Origin: Cellvibrio sp.
Lineage (GTDB): Bacteria > Pseudomonadota > Gammaproteobacteria > Pseudomonadales > Cellvibrionaceae
Direction of reading: 5' to 3'
DNA: 10,251 bases
NCBI GenBank assembly: GCA_003524365.1
Contig: DQHS01000317.1
Span: 11,073 to 21,323, forward strand
The notes under the pieces are model-generated. The model searched no databases. It had not been told where the DNA came from and worked only from the letters and a program-made list of their open reading frames with translations. A program made the translations under genes and the position numbers. Positions 1 through 7,438 of this stretch are shown here, one piece after another (the stretch's first letter is position 1; every line of letters starts with the position of its first letter).

Positions 1-254
1 TCTTGCTCGCGGCACGCCTCATTCAAGCGATTAATAAAACTGCTGTAGTTGATCAATTCATGGGCAAGCACCCCTTGGCGCAAGGCGCCCTGCGCTTGCA
101 GGTACTGGGCTGCATAATCGCGTAACTCCTCCAGCTGACGCTGCTCCTGCGCCAGTTGATCGCGGAACTGGCTCAACTTTTTGGCGGACTCATCCTCCTG
201 ACGCACGGCGAGAGTAAGTACGACTTGCATACGTTTAGCGCGGGATACAGCCAT
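1..254 (-). CDS. fliJ: FliJ, flagellar export chaperone/stalk (partial, N-terminal 84 codons)
   Basis: The reading frame opens at an ATG (bases 252-254 on the minus strand) and stays open to the window edge, giving 84 codons. The protein starts MAVSRAKRMQVV and is rich in Gln, Glu, Arg and Leu in a heptad-like pattern (e.g. LAQEQRQLEELRDYAAQ), as expected of the FliJ coiled coil. FliJ family proteins are about 140-150 residues, so a little over half is present. FliJ inserts into the FliI hexamer and couples ATP hydrolysis to FlhA in flagellar export. It follows fliI after 54 bases with only a weak ribosome binding site (GTGAG-like). The call rests on position and coiled-coil character more than on sharp motifs. 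Confidence 0.85.
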   Translation of the reverse strand, partial: MAVSRAKRMQVVLTLAVRQEDESAKKLSQFRDQLAQEQRQLEELRDYAAQYLQAQGALRQGVLAHELINYSSFINRLNEACREQ

Positions 255-308
255 TTGGCACTCACTTGTTACGACACATGTTTCATCTAAACCACTGCTT
301 CATACAAC

Positions 309-1694
309 TTATTTGTGCCTGTGTTGGGCCGCTAAAGGGCTATTGGCCTTGGCATTAGCCGGTGGCTTAAGTAGTGACTTGAGATTAGCAACCGATTCCG
401 GAAAGCGAACACCCTGTTTAAGGCCCTGCTGAATAAATGCCCGCAAATGCGGGAAGCGCTCAATGGCCGCATCAGTGTCCGGATCAGCGCCGGGTGTGTA
501 GGCACCGATCGCAATCAGATCGCGGTTCTGTTGGTAGCGCGCCAATAATTGCTTGAAGCGCTGCATCATTTTTAGATGGTCATCATCAACGATATTTTGC
601 ATCGCCCGGCTAATAGAGGCCTCCACATCAATCGCCGGATAAACCCCCTCCTCCGCCAAGCGCCGCGATAACACCACGTGGCCGTCCAAAATCGCCCGCG
701 CCGCGTCAGCAATCGGGTCTTGCAAATCATCACCTTCCGTCAACACTGTATAAAATGCTGTAATAGAACCTTCACCTTCCGCCGCATTACCGGCACGCTC
801 CACTAACTGCGGAATTTTGGCAAACACCGATGGCGGATAACCTTTAGTCGCTGGCGGCTCGCCAATCGCCAACGCAATTTCACGCTGAGCTTGTGCAAAA
901 CGAGTTAGCGAATCCATTAGTAAAAGAACATTTAATCCTTGATCGCGATAATATTCTGCGATGCGACTCGACAACTGGGAAGCGCGTAAACGCATCAGAG
1001 GCGCATCATCAGCGGGCGATGCAACAACTACCGCACGACGCAGACCTTCTTCACCAAGAATATGATCAATGAACTCTTTTACTTCCCTGCCTCGTTCTCC
1101 AATTAACCCCACCACGACCACATCGGCGGTGGTAAAGCGGGTCATCATACCCATTAGTACCCTTTTACCCACACCCGAACCAGCAAACAAACCAAGCCGC
1201 TGACCGCGACCAACGGTAATTAATGCATTGATTGCACGCACACCCACATCGAGTGGTTCGCTGATGGGATGACGCTGCAGGGGATTTATTTCGTGCGGGG
1301 TAAAATCGAGGAATTCATCGCCAATAAGCGGGCCTTTGCCATCGAGCGGCTGGCCTATACCATTCACAACACGGCCTAGTAAATGCGGACCCACACGCAT
1401 CCCCATTTGGGTGGCGACAGGAATAACGCGCGCGCCCGGCTGCAAACCTTCGACGCGTTTGATGGGCATTAAAAAGACTTTGTCGCCCGAAAATCCAACC
1501 ACTTCTGCTTCGATACGACGGTTGTCATTATTGATAATTTCACACTGGCGACCAACCGACACATTTAAACCAACGGCTTCCAGCGTTAAACCAACCGACC
1601 GGGTAATACGGCCTTCTGCTTGCGGTTCAACCACCACTAATTTGCGCGGTGCATAAGTGCGCAGACGTGAACTAATGGATTGGCGCTCGGACAT
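309..1694 (-). CDS. fliI: FliI, flagellum-specific export ATPase, with altered Walker A
   Basis: 461 residues, the usual FliI length. It is the cytoplasmic hexameric ATPase that energises flagellar type III export with FliH and FliJ. Seen: N-terminal beta-barrel domain (about 20-95), catalytic core with Walker A GSGVGKR (172-178), GERGREV (199-205) carrying the catalytic Glu200, Walker B LLLMD (257-261), SLTRFAQAQREIA just after, and the C-terminal helical domain from about 370. The oddity is Walker A: the family reads GKS or GKT, and Ser/Thr coordinates Mg-ATP, but here the codon at 1161-1163 is AGG (Arg178). The rest of the core looks intact. A ribosome binding site GAGGA (1701-1705) lies inside the last fliH codons and supports the start at 1694; fliH ends only 2 bases upstream, so coupled translation is likely. 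Confidence 0.97.
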   Translation of the reverse strand: MSERQSISSRLRTYAPRKLVVVEPQAEGRITRSVGLTLEAVGLNVSVGRQCEIINNDNRRIEAEVVGFSGDKVFLMPIKRVEGLQPGARVIPVATQMGMRVGPHLLGRVVNGIGQPLDGKGPLIGDEFLDFTPHEINPLQRHPISEPLDVGVRAINALITVGRGQRLGLFAGSGVGKRVLMGMMTRFTTADVVVVGLIGERGREVKEFIDHILGEEGLRRAVVVASPADDAPLMRLRASQLSSRIAEYYRDQGLNVLLLMDSLTRFAQAQREIALAIGEPPATKGYPPSVFAKIPQLVERAGNAAEGEGSITAFYTVLTEGDDLQDPIADAARAILDGHVVLSRRLAEEGVYPAIDVEASISRAMQNIVDDDHLKMMQRFKQLLARYQQNRDLIAIGAYTPGADPDTDAAIERFPHLRAFIQQGLKQGVRFPESVANLKSLLKPPANAKANSPLAAQHRHK

Positions 1695-1696
1695 TA

Positions 1697-2596
1697 TTAT
1701 TCCTCATCCTGTTGATCAGGGTTCGCGTCGGATTTTTTTTCCGTTATTTTCTCGTTTCCAGGCTCCGCCTTGAGCGGTACCGCTACTTGGGAAAATGAAT
1801 CCTCATCTTCGCCATCCTCGTTGTCGCCGCTCGCCAATTGTTTGGAGATGAATTGTTCCAGCACGGTTTGTAAACGCGATGATACGGAAAAATCTACACG
1901 GCTTTCAGGTGTTTCAATGCGGCAACCACCGGGCAATAATTCGCCATCGCCAAAAAAACTCCAGGCTAATTGCTGGTCTGCAGCATAAGTTTCAACTGCC
2001 GCCAAGTCATCGGGATTTAAACAAACGCGAATATTTTTACTGCCAATCGGCAATACTTGTACCGCACTTTTTACCAGAGAAACAATATGCGATGAATCAG
2101 TAAGCAGTTCGCGTTGCACAACGCTTTGAGTGAGTGTGCAAATCACATCCAATAATAAGTGTTCAACATCATTGTCTTGTGCATTAATCGGATCAAGCAG
2201 CGCATCGGCCAATTTATGAAACCGCTGCTGTTCTGCAACAAGTTGCGCACGCATTTCCATTAACCCCTGCTGGCGCCCTGCCTCGTAACCTTCAGCATTG
2301 CCTTTGGCGAAACCTTCTTTATGCCCTTGTTCAAAACCGTCTTTTTCCGCCGAATCAAAAATTACCTGCATTTCTTCAGCCGTCATACCCAATTGTGGCG
2401 GCTGCTCAGGTTCAGGAATTTCTACGGTTTCAATCGTTTCTTTTTCACGGCGCAATAACCGCTCGCGCCGTTCGCGCGCTTCTTTTTCTGCAGACGACAA
2501 AATTTTGCCGTGTTCAGTGATAGGAGGAATCACCCAAGTCGCGGCATTTTCCACCGCTTCTGCGGGAATACGATTCTGTAAACTGTTATCCGACAT
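1697..2596 (-). CDS. fliH: FliH, negative regulator/stator of the export ATPase
   Basis: 299 residues. FliH dimers bind the FliI N-terminus and tether it to FliN at the C ring. The diagnostic feature is a GxxxG ladder at residues 87-111 (Gly at 87, 91, 95, 99, 103, 107, 111), followed by the FliH/HrpE-type C-terminal domain to about residue 250. The N-terminal part contains Trp21 and a strongly charged stretch around 35-60. The last 45 residues are acidic and Lys-rich with no obvious fold, longer than in enteric FliH (about 235 residues). The start at 2596 has only a weak ribosome binding site (GAGAT), and a perfect palindrome sits 21 bases upstream. Its stop is 2 bases before the fliI start. 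Confidence 0.93.
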   Translation of the reverse strand: MSDNSLQNRIPAEAVENAATWVIPPITEHGKILSSAEKEARERRERLLRREKETIETVEIPEPEQPPQLGMTAEEMQVIFDSAEKDGFEQGHKEGFAKGNAEGYEAGRQQGLMEMRAQLVAEQQRFHKLADALLDPINAQDNDVEHLLLDVICTLTQSVVQRELLTDSSHIVSLVKSAVQVLPIGSKNIRVCLNPDDLAAVETYAADQQLAWSFFGDGELLPGGCRIETPESRVDFSVSSRLQTVLEQFISKQLASGDNEDGEDEDSFSQVAVPLKAEPGNEKITEKKSDANPDQQDEE

Positions 2597-2617
2597 GGAT
2601 GTTCTATCTCAATATGG

Positions 2618-2637
2618 ATACCCGCGTACGCGGGTAT
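2618..2637. repeat. Perfect 20-base palindrome between fliG and fliH
   Basis: ATACCCGCGTACGCGGGTAT is identical to its reverse complement and sits in the 69-base fliG-fliH gap. With the flanks TGG...GACG it resembles the small dispersed repeats with a TGGAT(T/A)CCCGC...GCGGG(A/T)AT-GACG pattern found between genes in many proteobacteria. In the transcript it would form a 10-bp self-complementary arm 21 bases upstream of the fliH start, so it could stall a ribosome or RNase or lower fliH expression. No T-tract follows, so it is not an intrinsic terminator. Confidence 0.85.
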
Positions 2638-2665
2638 GACGAGCATTTCTTTAGAGACGTTCTAA

Positions 2666-3697
2666 TTAAACCATTTGGTCGCCACTGCCACCCAGCATAA
2701 TTTCGCCAGCATCGGCCATGCGGCGCGCGGTGATAAGAATTTCTTTTTGCGCTGCCTCCACATCCGCCAAGCGCATTGGTGGCTTGGTTTCCAGATCGTC
2801 ACGCAGCAATTCAGCGGCGCGCTTGGACATATTTTTGAAGATTTTTTCTTTGAGCTCGTCGTCCGCACCTTTGAGTGCAACTACTAATACATCGGAAGAT
2901 ACTTCGCGCAGCAGCGATTGGATACCGCGATCATCCACTTCTTTAAGATTATCAAAGACAAACATAAGATCTTGAATTTGATTGCCCATGTCCTCGTCGA
3001 TTTCTTTAATACCTTCCATCAACTCGGCTTCGATAGAACCATCCAAATTGTTCATAATTTCCGCAGCCACTTTATAACCGCCCATGGCTTTGGTTTGCGA
3101 TGCCGCATTGCCGGAGAATTGTTTTTCCAGAATATCGTTTAATTCTTGCAAAGCACTTGGCTGTACAGTGTCAAGTGAGGCAACACGCATCATGATATCG
3201 AGGCGCACCTTTTCCGGAAAATAAGCAAGGATTTCGGCAGATTGATCGGAATCCAAATAAGCGATGACAATCGCCTGAATCTGCGGATGTTCGTTGCGGA
3301 TAATATCGGCAACAGAACGTGCCTCCATCCACTTCAACGTATCCAACCCCGTAGTATTACCGCCAATTAAAATACGGTCGATCAAACTGTTGGCCTTATC
3401 TTCGCCCAAGGCAGTCACCAACATTTTACGAATGTAATTATCGGCACCCACACCCAAGCCAGTAAGAGTACGAACTTCATCCAAGAAATTGCCTAGCACT
3501 GCCTGCACTTCTGACTGCTGCACATTTTGTAACTGGGTCATAGCACCGCCTATGCGCTGCACTTCTTTAGGGCCCATATGCTTAAGAATTTCTGCTGCAT
3601 CAGCTTCTCCGAGCGACATCAATAGAATCGCCGCCTGATCAACATGGCGCAATTTAATTTTAGATTTTTCAACAGCTTTGTCGTTGGCATCAGTCAT
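2666..3697 (-). CDS. fliG: FliG, flagellar motor switch protein
   Basis: 343 residues, close to the family norm. FliG sits on FliF in the C ring, meets the stator MotA/PomA and sets torque and direction. Visible marks: N-terminal FliF-binding domain (1-100), EHPQ motif (136-139) in the middle domain, a GGYK linker (206-209), FMFVFDNL-like segment (245-251), and the C-terminal torque helix whose charged residues line up as Lys276, Arg293 and Asp300/Asp301. The ATG at 3695-3697 lies within the end of fliF: the two genes share 8 bases (ATGACTGA), a typical translational coupling that keeps the two interacting proteins in step. Confidence 0.97.
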   Translation of the reverse strand: MTDANDKAVEKSKIKLRHVDQAAILLMSLGEADAAEILKHMGPKEVQRIGGAMTQLQNVQQSEVQAVLGNFLDEVRTLTGLGVGADNYIRKMLVTALGEDKANSLIDRILIGGNTTGLDTLKWMEARSVADIIRNEHPQIQAIVIAYLDSDQSAEILAYFPEKVRLDIMMRVASLDTVQPSALQELNDILEKQFSGNAASQTKAMGGYKVAAEIMNNLDGSIEAELMEGIKEIDEDMGNQIQDLMFVFDNLKEVDDRGIQSLLREVSSDVLVVALKGADDELKEKIFKNMSKRAAELLRDDLETKPPMRLADVEAAQKEILITARRMADAGEIMLGGSGDQMV

Positions 3698-5384
3698 CGC
3701 GATTTATCCACTGTTTCACTACCTGAGCTACACGGCCCGGGTCATCGGCAATCAAGCCTTTAATTGCATTGAGTTGTTCTTCATAACCCTGCTCAGGACT
3801 AGGCAACAACAACGCCGAGCCACCGGTGAGCGTCACGGTTTCATCTGACATGCCATCCAGCCCACCAGCCGCTTCCAGTGCCGCCAATTGACGCGCCTCT
3901 TCTTGCTCTGCAAATGCTCCGCCTTGTTTGGATAAACCCTTAAACATCGGGCGCAGCAAACCAAATACGATCAACAACATAATCAACACGCTGGCGATGT
4001 GTTTTATGTGGGGCATAACCCACACTTCCCACCAAGGCAGTTCCAGACCCACATCTGTGTCTACCACACGATTGGCAAAAGCAGAGTTCAGCACATTGAC
4101 ACTATCGCCGCGAACCGCACTAAAACCCACCGCGTCCCGTACCAGTATAGACAAGCGTTCCAATTCGTTTTCAGTCCAGGGCAACATAGTTTCAGTGCCG
4201 TCAGCATTTTTGACGACTTTATCGTCTACTACGACGGCAACAGTCAGACGCTTAAGAGTTCCCTGCTGGTGTTTGGTATAACTGACCGTACGATCCAATT
4301 CATAGTTGCGGGTTGCCTGCTCACGATTATTGGTTGGCGTCGCCGCAGCAACTGGTTGGCCCGTAGCCGGATCAATTTGTTCAGGCGCCTGCGCCATACC
4401 AGGTGGCTGATTGGTCAGTGCGCCGGGAATACCCGCCGCCGCGTCACCTGCACGGCGCGATTCATTAAGTGTTTGCTCGGAACGAATGGCAGGTAGATCA
4501 GGATTAAAGGTTTCAGCCGCTTGTTCGACCGCCGTAAAATCGATATCAGCACTCACTTCTGCACGGAATTTACCACCGCCCACCACCGGCTCCAAAATAC
4601 CGTTTATGCGCTTGATTACGCTGCTTTCTACTTCTTTGGAATATTGATGTTGTTTTGCCGCCATCAACAAATCGGCACTGTCCTCACCGGTAGAAATCAA
4701 ATTGCCGTGCTGATCCACCACCGTCACATCCGCCATTTTCATACCGGGGACTGAAGACGCCACCAAATTCATAATGGCTTTTACCTGCGATGGCTCAACG
4801 CCTCTGCCTGCAAAAACCTCTACAAAAACGGATGCAGTTGGGTTGGCAACATCGCGCACAAACACGGTTTTTTTCGGAATGGCCAGGTGCACGCGCGCAC
4901 TGCGAATACTGGTAATGCTGGTGATGGTGCGCGCTAATTCACCTTCAATACTGCGTTGATAGCGGGTGTTTTCTACAAACTGACTGGTGCCCAAGGGCTG
5001 CTCTTTATCCATCAATTCAAAGCCCTGGGTCGGGCTGGATGGCAAACCGAATTCAGCTAATTTCAGGCGCGCCATATGCACATCTTCACTGGCAACTAAA
5101 ATCGCACCGCTGTTTTCATCTACCTTAAATTTGATTTGATTTTGTTCGAGCACATCCACCACATTGGCAGCATCAAGGTTGTCCATGCGGCCGTAAAGCG
5201 GGCGGTAATCATCACCTTGCATCCACATCACAATCGCAAAACCAATCGCCACACTCGCGGCGAGCGTAATCATCAAACCTATTTGGCGTAGCAAATTGAG
5301 GTTGCTCAAGCCCTCCAAAAAGTCGCCGCCAAGTTTAGGCTGCGCGGGCAAATTTTCAGATTCGGAAGCGGCAGAAGTAGCCAT
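3690..5384 (-). CDS. fliF: FliF, MS-ring protein
   Basis: 564 residues, normal for FliF. It oligomerises in the inner membrane as the MS ring, the base on which the flagellum and export gate assemble. Two membrane helices are visible, at about 33-55 and 461-480, with the large periplasmic part between them holding the ring-building motifs (RBM1/2 before about 230, RBM3 around 245-440 with a Pro/Ala/Gln-rich insert near 320-355). The cytoplasmic tail ends in the FliG-binding helix (about 535-564). The gene starts 66 bases after fliE with a modest AAGG ribosome binding site about 12 bases ahead of the ATG, and it overlaps fliG by 8 bases. Confidence 0.97.
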   Translation of the reverse strand: MATSAASESENLPAQPKLGGDFLEGLSNLNLLRQIGLMITLAASVAIGFAIVMWMQGDDYRPLYGRMDNLDAANVVDVLEQNQIKFKVDENSGAILVASEDVHMARLKLAEFGLPSSPTQGFELMDKEQPLGTSQFVENTRYQRSIEGELARTITSITSIRSARVHLAIPKKTVFVRDVANPTASVFVEVFAGRGVEPSQVKAIMNLVASSVPGMKMADVTVVDQHGNLISTGEDSADLLMAAKQHQYSKEVESSVIKRINGILEPVVGGGKFRAEVSADIDFTAVEQAAETFNPDLPAIRSEQTLNESRRAGDAAAGIPGALTNQPPGMAQAPEQIDPATGQPVAAATPTNNREQATRNYELDRTVSYTKHQQGTLKRLTVAVVVDDKVVKNADGTETMLPWTENELERLSILVRDAVGFSAVRGDSVNVLNSAFANRVVDTDVGLELPWWEVWVMPHIKHIASVLIMLLIVFGLLRPMFKGLSKQGGAFAEQEEARQLAALEAAGGLDGMSDETVTLTGGSALLLPSPEQGYEEQLNAIKGLIADDPGRVAQVVKQWINRDD

Positions 5385-5450
5385 AATCTCAACACCTTAA
5401 ACAGTTTTTAAACACGATTATTTGTGCGCGTAACCCTAAAAAAGCAGCCG

Positions 5451-5825
5451 CTAAATCGGCATATTCATTACATCGCGATAGGCATCAACCAACTTATTAC
5501 GCACCTGCACCATCGCCTGAAATGACACCGAGGCTTTTTGCGAGGCGATCATCACATCGGTAATATCCACGCCCGCCACCCCACGCTCGTAAGCGTCAGC
5601 CATAGAGCTGGATGTCTTCTGCACATCATTCACTTTATTAACTGCCTGCGTCATTAAATCGCCGAAGCTGGGAGCCTTAGTCGTCCCTTCAACCGGCAAA
5701 GCGCCGAGGTTGCGCATACCTTGGGGGGTATCGCCAACGCCCTGCGGACGCTGAAACACCTGGGTTTGCGCCTTCAAACTACGCATATCACCCAATAACC
5801 GGTTGATATCTACGCGATCAGTCAT
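5451..5825 (-). CDS. fliE: FliE, basal-body rod/MS-ring junction protein
   Basis: 124 residues; the family is usually 100-120. FliE is exported and links the MS ring to the proximal rod. Typical FliE sequence is seen: SFGDLMTQAVNKVND (53-67), a Gly-containing turn in the middle of the C-terminal half, and the end helix ASQKASVSFQAMVQVRNKL followed by VDAYRDVMNMPI. The first 50 residues are less conserved. A good ribosome binding site, GAGAGG, lies about 8-9 bases upstream of the ATG. It is the first gene of the operon in this window; no fleR or fleQ precedes it here, unlike in Pseudomonas, where fleSR lies directly upstream. Confidence 0.95.
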   Translation of the reverse strand: MTDRVDINRLLGDMRSLKAQTQVFQRPQGVGDTPQGMRNLGALPVEGTTKAPSFGDLMTQAVNKVNDVQKTSSSMADAYERGVAGVDITDVMIASQKASVSFQAMVQVRNKLVDAYRDVMNMPI

Positions 5826-5881
5826 GATGTGACCCTCTCAAAACAAGCTCAAACAATCCAAAAACCAATTTCATTTACGCA

Positions 5882-6049
5882 ATGCACAGTGACAATAATT
5901 TGGCATTACCGCCGCCCAATCCGTCTTTGCAGGAGATTTTGCACAAAACAGGCCAACCTTTGCCGCCCGGCAAAGGCTTGCCTTACTTAGCTCAGGAGTT
6001 AATCAATTTGTCGCAGATCCTTCACCGATTTGTCATTCAGCACGATTAA
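5882..6049 (+). CDS. Possible small protein, 55 residues, unknown
   Basis: An ATG-to-TAA frame starting MHSDNNLALPPPNPSLQEIL and ending LSQILHRFVIQHD, with a Pro-rich first half and an amphipathic helical second half. It has no recognisable domain. It lies in the 260-base gap between fliE (divergent) and the next plus-strand gene, which begins 38 bases later. Composition looks protein-like and Pro/Leu periodicity is coherent, but there is no convincing ribosome binding site in front of the ATG. It could equally be chance within the fliE upstream region. Confidence 0.35.
   Translation: MHSDNNLALPPPNPSLQEILHKTGQPLPPGKGLPYLAQELINLSQILHRFVIQHD
5957..5976. repeat. Hairpin, 8-bp perfect stem, 4-base loop
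   Basis: CCTTTGCC, loop GCCC, GGCAAAGG. It lies about 130 bases upstream of fliE and inside the possible 55-residue ORF. No T-run follows on either strand, so it is not a standard terminator. It may be a structure in the fliE leader, a protein-binding site or an incidental palindrome. Confidence 0.5.
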
Positions 6050-6087
6050 CATCGGGCTGCAATTCAATCCATCAAGGAGTTTTTTTC

Positions 6088-6288
6088 ATGAGCGACATGA
6101 GCGTACTGAGCGATCTGGAACTAATCGAAAATGCGATGGCAATTTTCATCGCCGATGTGGTGGTATCAAAAGGTAAAAGACAGCAAATACGCCGCAACAT
6201 GGAGTGCCGGCGCAAGTTAGAAGAAAAATGGGAAGAGAAAAAATTAAAGCGGGAAACTTGTGAATACGAGTTTGAGTATTTACATTAA
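6088..6288 (+). CDS. Small charged protein resembling the PA3496 family
   Basis: 66 residues with a clear ribosome binding site AAGGAG (6074-6079), 8 bases before the ATG. The first half is hydrophobic/acidic (MSDMSVLSDLELIENAMA); the second is a very basic and acidic helix with repeated RR/KLEE pairs ending RETCEYEFEYLH. This layout, a short protein with a C-terminal RRKLEEKxEEKKLKRE-type helix and an EY(D/E)FE ending, recalls the PA3496 family of small gammaproteobacterial proteins, annotated as putative envelope integrity proteins without a proven mechanism. A decayed relative lies at 8335-8454. The gene converges on the 6496-7143 gene, with an inverted pair of palindromic elements in between. 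Confidence 0.7.
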   Translation: MSDMSVLSDLELIENAMAIFIADVVVSKGKRQQIRRNMECRRKLEEKWEEKKLKRETCEYEFEYLH

Positions 6289-6348
6289 ATTACCAGAGCA
6301 ATCCGCTCGCCAACCGGCGCGAAACCAAACCACATAAAATGATTACAC

Positions 6349-6421
6349 GTAGGGGCGCTGCTTGCCGCGCCCAGGCTTTTCTCCTATCCGACAAATCGGG
6401 CGCAGCAAGCGGCGCCCCTAC
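6349..6421. repeat. REPIN-like inverted pair, copy 1
   Basis: Two 24-base REP-like units in inverted orientation (6349-6372 and 6398-6421) separated by 25 bases. Each begins with GTAG and holds an internal GGGCGC...GCGCCC-type palindrome around a TGCTTGC core; the right unit is the reverse complement of the left with 22 of 24 bases matching. GTAG plus imperfect palindrome, paired head to head, is the signature of REPINs mobilised in trans by RAYT (REP-associated tyrosine) transposases; no RAYT gene is in this window. It sits between convergent genes and may also act as a bidirectional 3' RNA stabiliser or terminator. Confidence 0.85.
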
Positions 6422-6495
6422 AATTTATTCTCCAGAGCAAGCCGTGTGCGGCCTAGCGGAATTGTTGTATCGCGTCCGTGAATTTTGTGAGGATC

Positions 6496-7143
6496 CTAGT
6501 CGCCCCCACCGCCACAACCACCACCATCACTACCACAGCCTCCGCTCGAACCACTACAACCACCGCCGCAACCTATATGACTCGCGCAAAACCCGCCACC
6601 TGCTCCTCCACCATCATCCCCCTTTTTTTCGCAATCCAACGAGTAACGAAAACCACCGGGAATAGACAAAAGCGAATCCAACACAAAAATCAACGGCAAT
6701 CGTTTTGGGCTTTGGGGGTTAATATGTTCGAGCGCACAAGCCAAGCGCCAGGCGCGCTTAATTCCATCTTGCGCACGAGTTCTATTGCTCATAGCTTCCG
6801 CAGGCACATGGTCCAAATAGCGCCCAAAGGCACCATTACAAAAATCGCGATAGGCTTTGGTATTCAAAATAAATTCATGCCAAAAATCATCAACAGCTTG
6901 TGACGGCATGGCCACCATGCGCTTATTAGCATTCAAACACATTAAAAAATATTGTCGCATCCCCTTTTGCACAACAGACAATTGGGTGGGGTTAAGATGC
7001 GGGTGCTTCTGCCCAAGTTTTTCTTGTATATAGCGGGGAAATTGGTAGCTAGTTATGTAAGCAGTACGCTTCTGCCCTTTGGCGCCCAATAAAAAAAGTG
7101 ATGCTGTAAAAAGCAACACCGTTCCAAGAATTAAATAAATCAT
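6496..7143 (-). CDS. Membrane-anchored GRDP-like protein with Gly/Cys-rich tail
   Basis: 215 residues. The start at 7143 is backed by an AGGAG ribosome binding site (7149-7153). An N-terminal membrane helix (about 3-20, LILGTVLLFTASLFLLG) is followed by a soluble domain with the motif VDDFWHEFILNTKAYRDF-C (about 84-102) and FGRYLDHVP, which matches the hallmark of glycine-rich-domain-containing-protein-like (GRDP-like) sequences. The last 40 residues are a disordered Gly/Ser run with six Cys (e.g. GCGGGCSGSSGGCGSDGGG). Similar WHEFI proteins with Gly/Cys tails exist in many bacteria, function unknown; the tail could bind metal or form disulfides. A relic of the same tail is present at 7284-7370. 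Confidence 0.8.
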   Translation of the reverse strand: MIYLILGTVLLFTASLFLLGAKGQKRTAYITSYQFPRYIQEKLGQKHPHLNPTQLSVVQKGMRQYFLMCLNANKRMVAMPSQAVDDFWHEFILNTKAYRDFCNGAFGRYLDHVPAEAMSNRTRAQDGIKRAWRLACALEHINPQSPKRLPLIFVLDSLLSIPGGFRYSLDCEKKGDDGGGAGGGFCASHIGCGGGCSGSSGGCGSDGGGCGGGGD

Positions 7144-7203
7144 TCCGACTCCTAGCCAAAAGGTTACGCGGTCAAGACAAAAGACAAAATAACATGATTA
7201 GAT

Positions 7204-7277
7204 ATAGGGGCGCTGCTTGCCGCGCCCAGGTTTTTCTTTTATCCGGTAAATCGGGCGCAGCAAGCAGCTGCCCGTAC
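7204..7277. repeat. REPIN-like inverted pair, copy 2 (partly decayed)
   Basis: The left unit (7204-7227) is identical to copy 1 except that GTAG has become ATAG. The 25-base spacer keeps the same pattern (AGG, T-rich, ATCCG, AAATC). The right unit (7253-7277) has several changes and one extra base. About 15 bases upstream of the left unit are also shared with copy 1 (ATGATTA...). It lies 60 bases upstream of the Gly/Cys gene start and directly next to a relic of that gene's tail. Confidence 0.85.
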
Positions 7278-7283
7278 AATTTA

Positions 7284-7370
7284 ATCGCTCTGCACTATTA
7301 CAACCATTACCGAAACCTATGTGGCTCGCGCAGATACTATCACCAGAGCTCTCCTCCCTTTTTCTCGCAA
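7284..7370 (-). pseudogene. Relic of the Gly/Cys-rich gene's 3' end
   Basis: On the minus strand this stretch matches 6543-6634, the 3' part of the 6496-7143 gene: both encode CEKKG, then a diverged stretch, then CASHIG, G and GC at the same places (CASHIGFGNGCNS here, CASHIGCGGGCSGS in the gene). An in-frame TGA breaks the frame in the diverged part. No 5' portion of the gene is recognisable upstream, so only the tail was copied or survived. It abuts REPIN copy 2 in the same relative order as the intact gene abuts REPIN copy 1. Confidence 0.7.
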
Positions 7371-7438
7371 ACTATTTTGATTTTTAAGGGGGGTTTTGAA
7401 GGGTATTTTTTAACGGTCTGAGGACAGTAATTATTGAA

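Noticed and set aside
5881..5899. Possible sigma-54 promoter for fliE on the minus strand (TGTCAC...TTGC)
   Set aside because: The upstream element has GT where GG is needed and the gap to GC is one base too long, so it fails the strict -24/-12 spacing.
6339..6665. Plus-strand frame similar to another at 7194-7421 (both reading RGAACRAQ, FLLS, KSGAAS)
   Set aside because: The likeness comes only from the two REPIN copies that both frames cross; the first is also antisense to the Gly/Cys gene, which has a good ribosome binding site.
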